A stretch of DNA of 64,000 nt. It comes from Shumkonia mesophila (GTDB taxonomy: Bacteria; Pseudomonadota; Alphaproteobacteria; Rhodospirillales; Shumkoniaceae). Below are positions 63,196 through 64,000 of this stretch, piece after piece (position 1 is the stretch's first letter; every line of letters starts with the position of its first letter). Where the stretch lies: NCBI RefSeq assembly GCF_026163695.1, contig NZ_JAOTID010000008.1, forward strand, positions 150,086 through 214,085. The letters run 5' to 3'. Made by a program: the position numbers and the translations under genes. Below the pieces are notes generated by a model. It was given only the letters and a program-made list of their open reading frames with translations, made no database searches and was not told where the DNA came from.

Positions 63196-63852
63196 TCATG
63201 CCTTCAGGTAGGGTGCCAATCCTTCGACGCACAGCGGCGGGCTTTCGAGGACCGGAATCGGCAGTACGGCGCCCAATTCCGCCGCCAGATGGGCCATCGA
63301 GGCCTGGGCCAGGACGATGACGTCGACCGACCCGGCCAACCGCCCGGCGGCTTCCTTCACCGCGGCGTCGTGACCGGCCTTGTCGCCCTCGCGCAGGGCG
63401 AAGTAGGCGACGTTGTCGACCGCCGTGGTGATGGCGACCTCGCGGCCCTTTGCCGCCGCATGCTCCCGGATCAAGCCCTCGCTGGGAGCCACCGTCGTCT
63501 TGCTCGTACACAGAAGGCCGATGCGCACCCCCAGTTCAACCGCTCGCGCCATCATCGGATCGTCGATCTTGATGACCGGAATGTCCACCAACCGGCGCAC
63601 CGTGTCGACCGCCGGCGAGGTCGACGAGCAGGTGAACAGAATCACCTCGGCCCCCGCTTCCTGGGCCAGCGCGACCTGCTGGGCGATGCGCCGCACGATG
63701 CCGGGCACCATGCCGCCGTGGCGGCGGGCGTCCTGGATCAGGCTTTCGTCGACCACGTGAAAGCTTTCCAGGTCCGGGTAGCGTTTCCCCAACAACGTTT
63801 TGAACATGCCGACCACGAACGGTGCCGTGTGCAGAACTGCCAGACGCTTCAT
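63196..63852 (-). CDS. Asp/Glu/hydantoin racemase superfamily protein
   Basis: 218 residues from the ATG at 63852. The first half carries the expected catalytic Cys in EVILFTCSSTSPAVD; in the second half the site reads VIVLAQASMAHLAAEL, with no Cys at the usual place. Members with one Cys include maleate isomerase-like and decarboxylase-like proteins. Substrate unknown. A partial gene lies 70 bases upstream on the same strand, so it belongs to an operon entering from the right. Confidence 0.85.
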   Translation of the reverse strand: MKRLAVLHTAPFVVGMFKTLLGKRYPDLESFHVVDESLIQDARRHGGMVPGIVRRIAQQVALAQEAGAEVILFTCSSTSPAVDTVRRLVDIPVIKIDDPMMARAVELGVRIGLLCTSKTTVAPSEGLIREHAAAKGREVAITTAVDNVAYFALREGDKAGHDAAVKEAAGRLAGSVDVIVLAQASMAHLAAELGAVLPIPVLESPPLCVEGLAPYLKA

Positions 63853-63921
63853 CGTCTTCCCTTTCCCCGACAAGGTATCCGCCGGGACGCGGTCCCCGCG
63901 TCCCGGCGACGGCCCATCCGT

Positions 63922-64000
63922 TTAGTGGATGTCGTCCTGTTCGGCGAAGGCCTTGCGCAGGTCGGCGACCGAGAAGCCGGGCTTCTGGGCGGCCCCGATG
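63922..64000 (-). CDS. C-terminal end of a gene running off the window
   Basis: In the frame ending at a TAA (63922-63924) the last visible residues are AAQKPGFSVADLRKAFAEQDD and then Ile-His. The rest is beyond the window. Not recognisable. It is 69 bases upstream of the Asp/Glu racemase-like gene on the same strand. Confidence 0.6.
   Translation of the reverse strand, partial: IGAAQKPGFSVADLRKAFAEQDDIH

Overview
The window is GC-rich, densely coded chromosomal DNA. It reads as an alphaproteobacterium, most likely Rhodospirillales-like. The reasons are the GroES/GroEL pair, a Usg-family protein, several TRAP and TctABC transporters, GntR/IclR/LacI/Lrp regulators of catabolic genes, and the lithotrophy genes aprMBA-sat plus a Hox-type [NiFe] hydrogenase. 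No tRNA, rRNA, CRISPR array, integrase or intact transposase was seen. The genus is inference only.

Layout. 0-5.4 kb: the 3' end of an aldo/keto reductase gene, a MaoC-type hydratase, two tandem LuxR-type regulators without a luxI partner, and an altronate-dehydratase-family enzyme. 5.4-9.6 kb: an Lrp regulator divergent from an AceE/MdeB-like thiamine-diphosphate enzyme, then a D-2-hydroxyacid dehydrogenase. 10-17.8 kb: a TRAP transporter (dctPQM), an amidase, a small membrane protein, an IclR regulator and glyoxylate carboligase. 18-25.6 kb: a Kef-type antiporter, a TerC protein, a DEAD-box helicase, egtB-egtD (ergothioneine) and an FkbM methyltransferase. 25.6-36.3 kb: catabolic genes. These are a LacI regulator with two matching operators and a LarA-like nickel-pincer racemase, a DsbA-fold isomerase, a class III aminotransferase, a sugar-acid-type SDR, tctCBA with an enolase-superfamily dehydratase, and their GntR regulator with a perfect 22-bp palindrome between the divergent genes. 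36.4-41.2 kb: groESL, usg, another SDR and an orphan TRAP binding protein.

41.3-48.3 kb is a minus-strand NAD(P)-linked [NiFe] hydrogenase operon, hoxE-hoxF-hoxU-hoxY-hoxH-protease. Its HoxF-like subunit is fused to a complete GltD/NfnB-like FAD-NAD(P)H domain, giving a 1056-residue protein. This is the strongest candidate for an undescribed system: a soluble hydrogenase wired to two pyridine-nucleotide sites, possibly confurcating or NAD/NADP-balancing.

48.8-63.9 kb: a LysE exporter, a YjdF-like protein whose last residues come from a repeat, purC, and a tiny membrane ORF. Next is a metal-type ABC transporter with an FmdE protein, bracketed by two same-orientation copies of the aprA 3' end (93% identical over 339 nt), which suggests insertion or recombination at aprA. 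Then come aprM-aprB-aprA, divergent sat, a phosphodiesterase, an esterase, a secreted hypothetical protein and an Asp/Glu racemase-family protein. AprMBA, Sat and the hydrogenase together suggest a facultative sulfur- and hydrogen-oxidising lifestyle (inference). Two related long palindromes (36344-36399 and 50189-50278) look like REP/RAYT-type mobile repeats.
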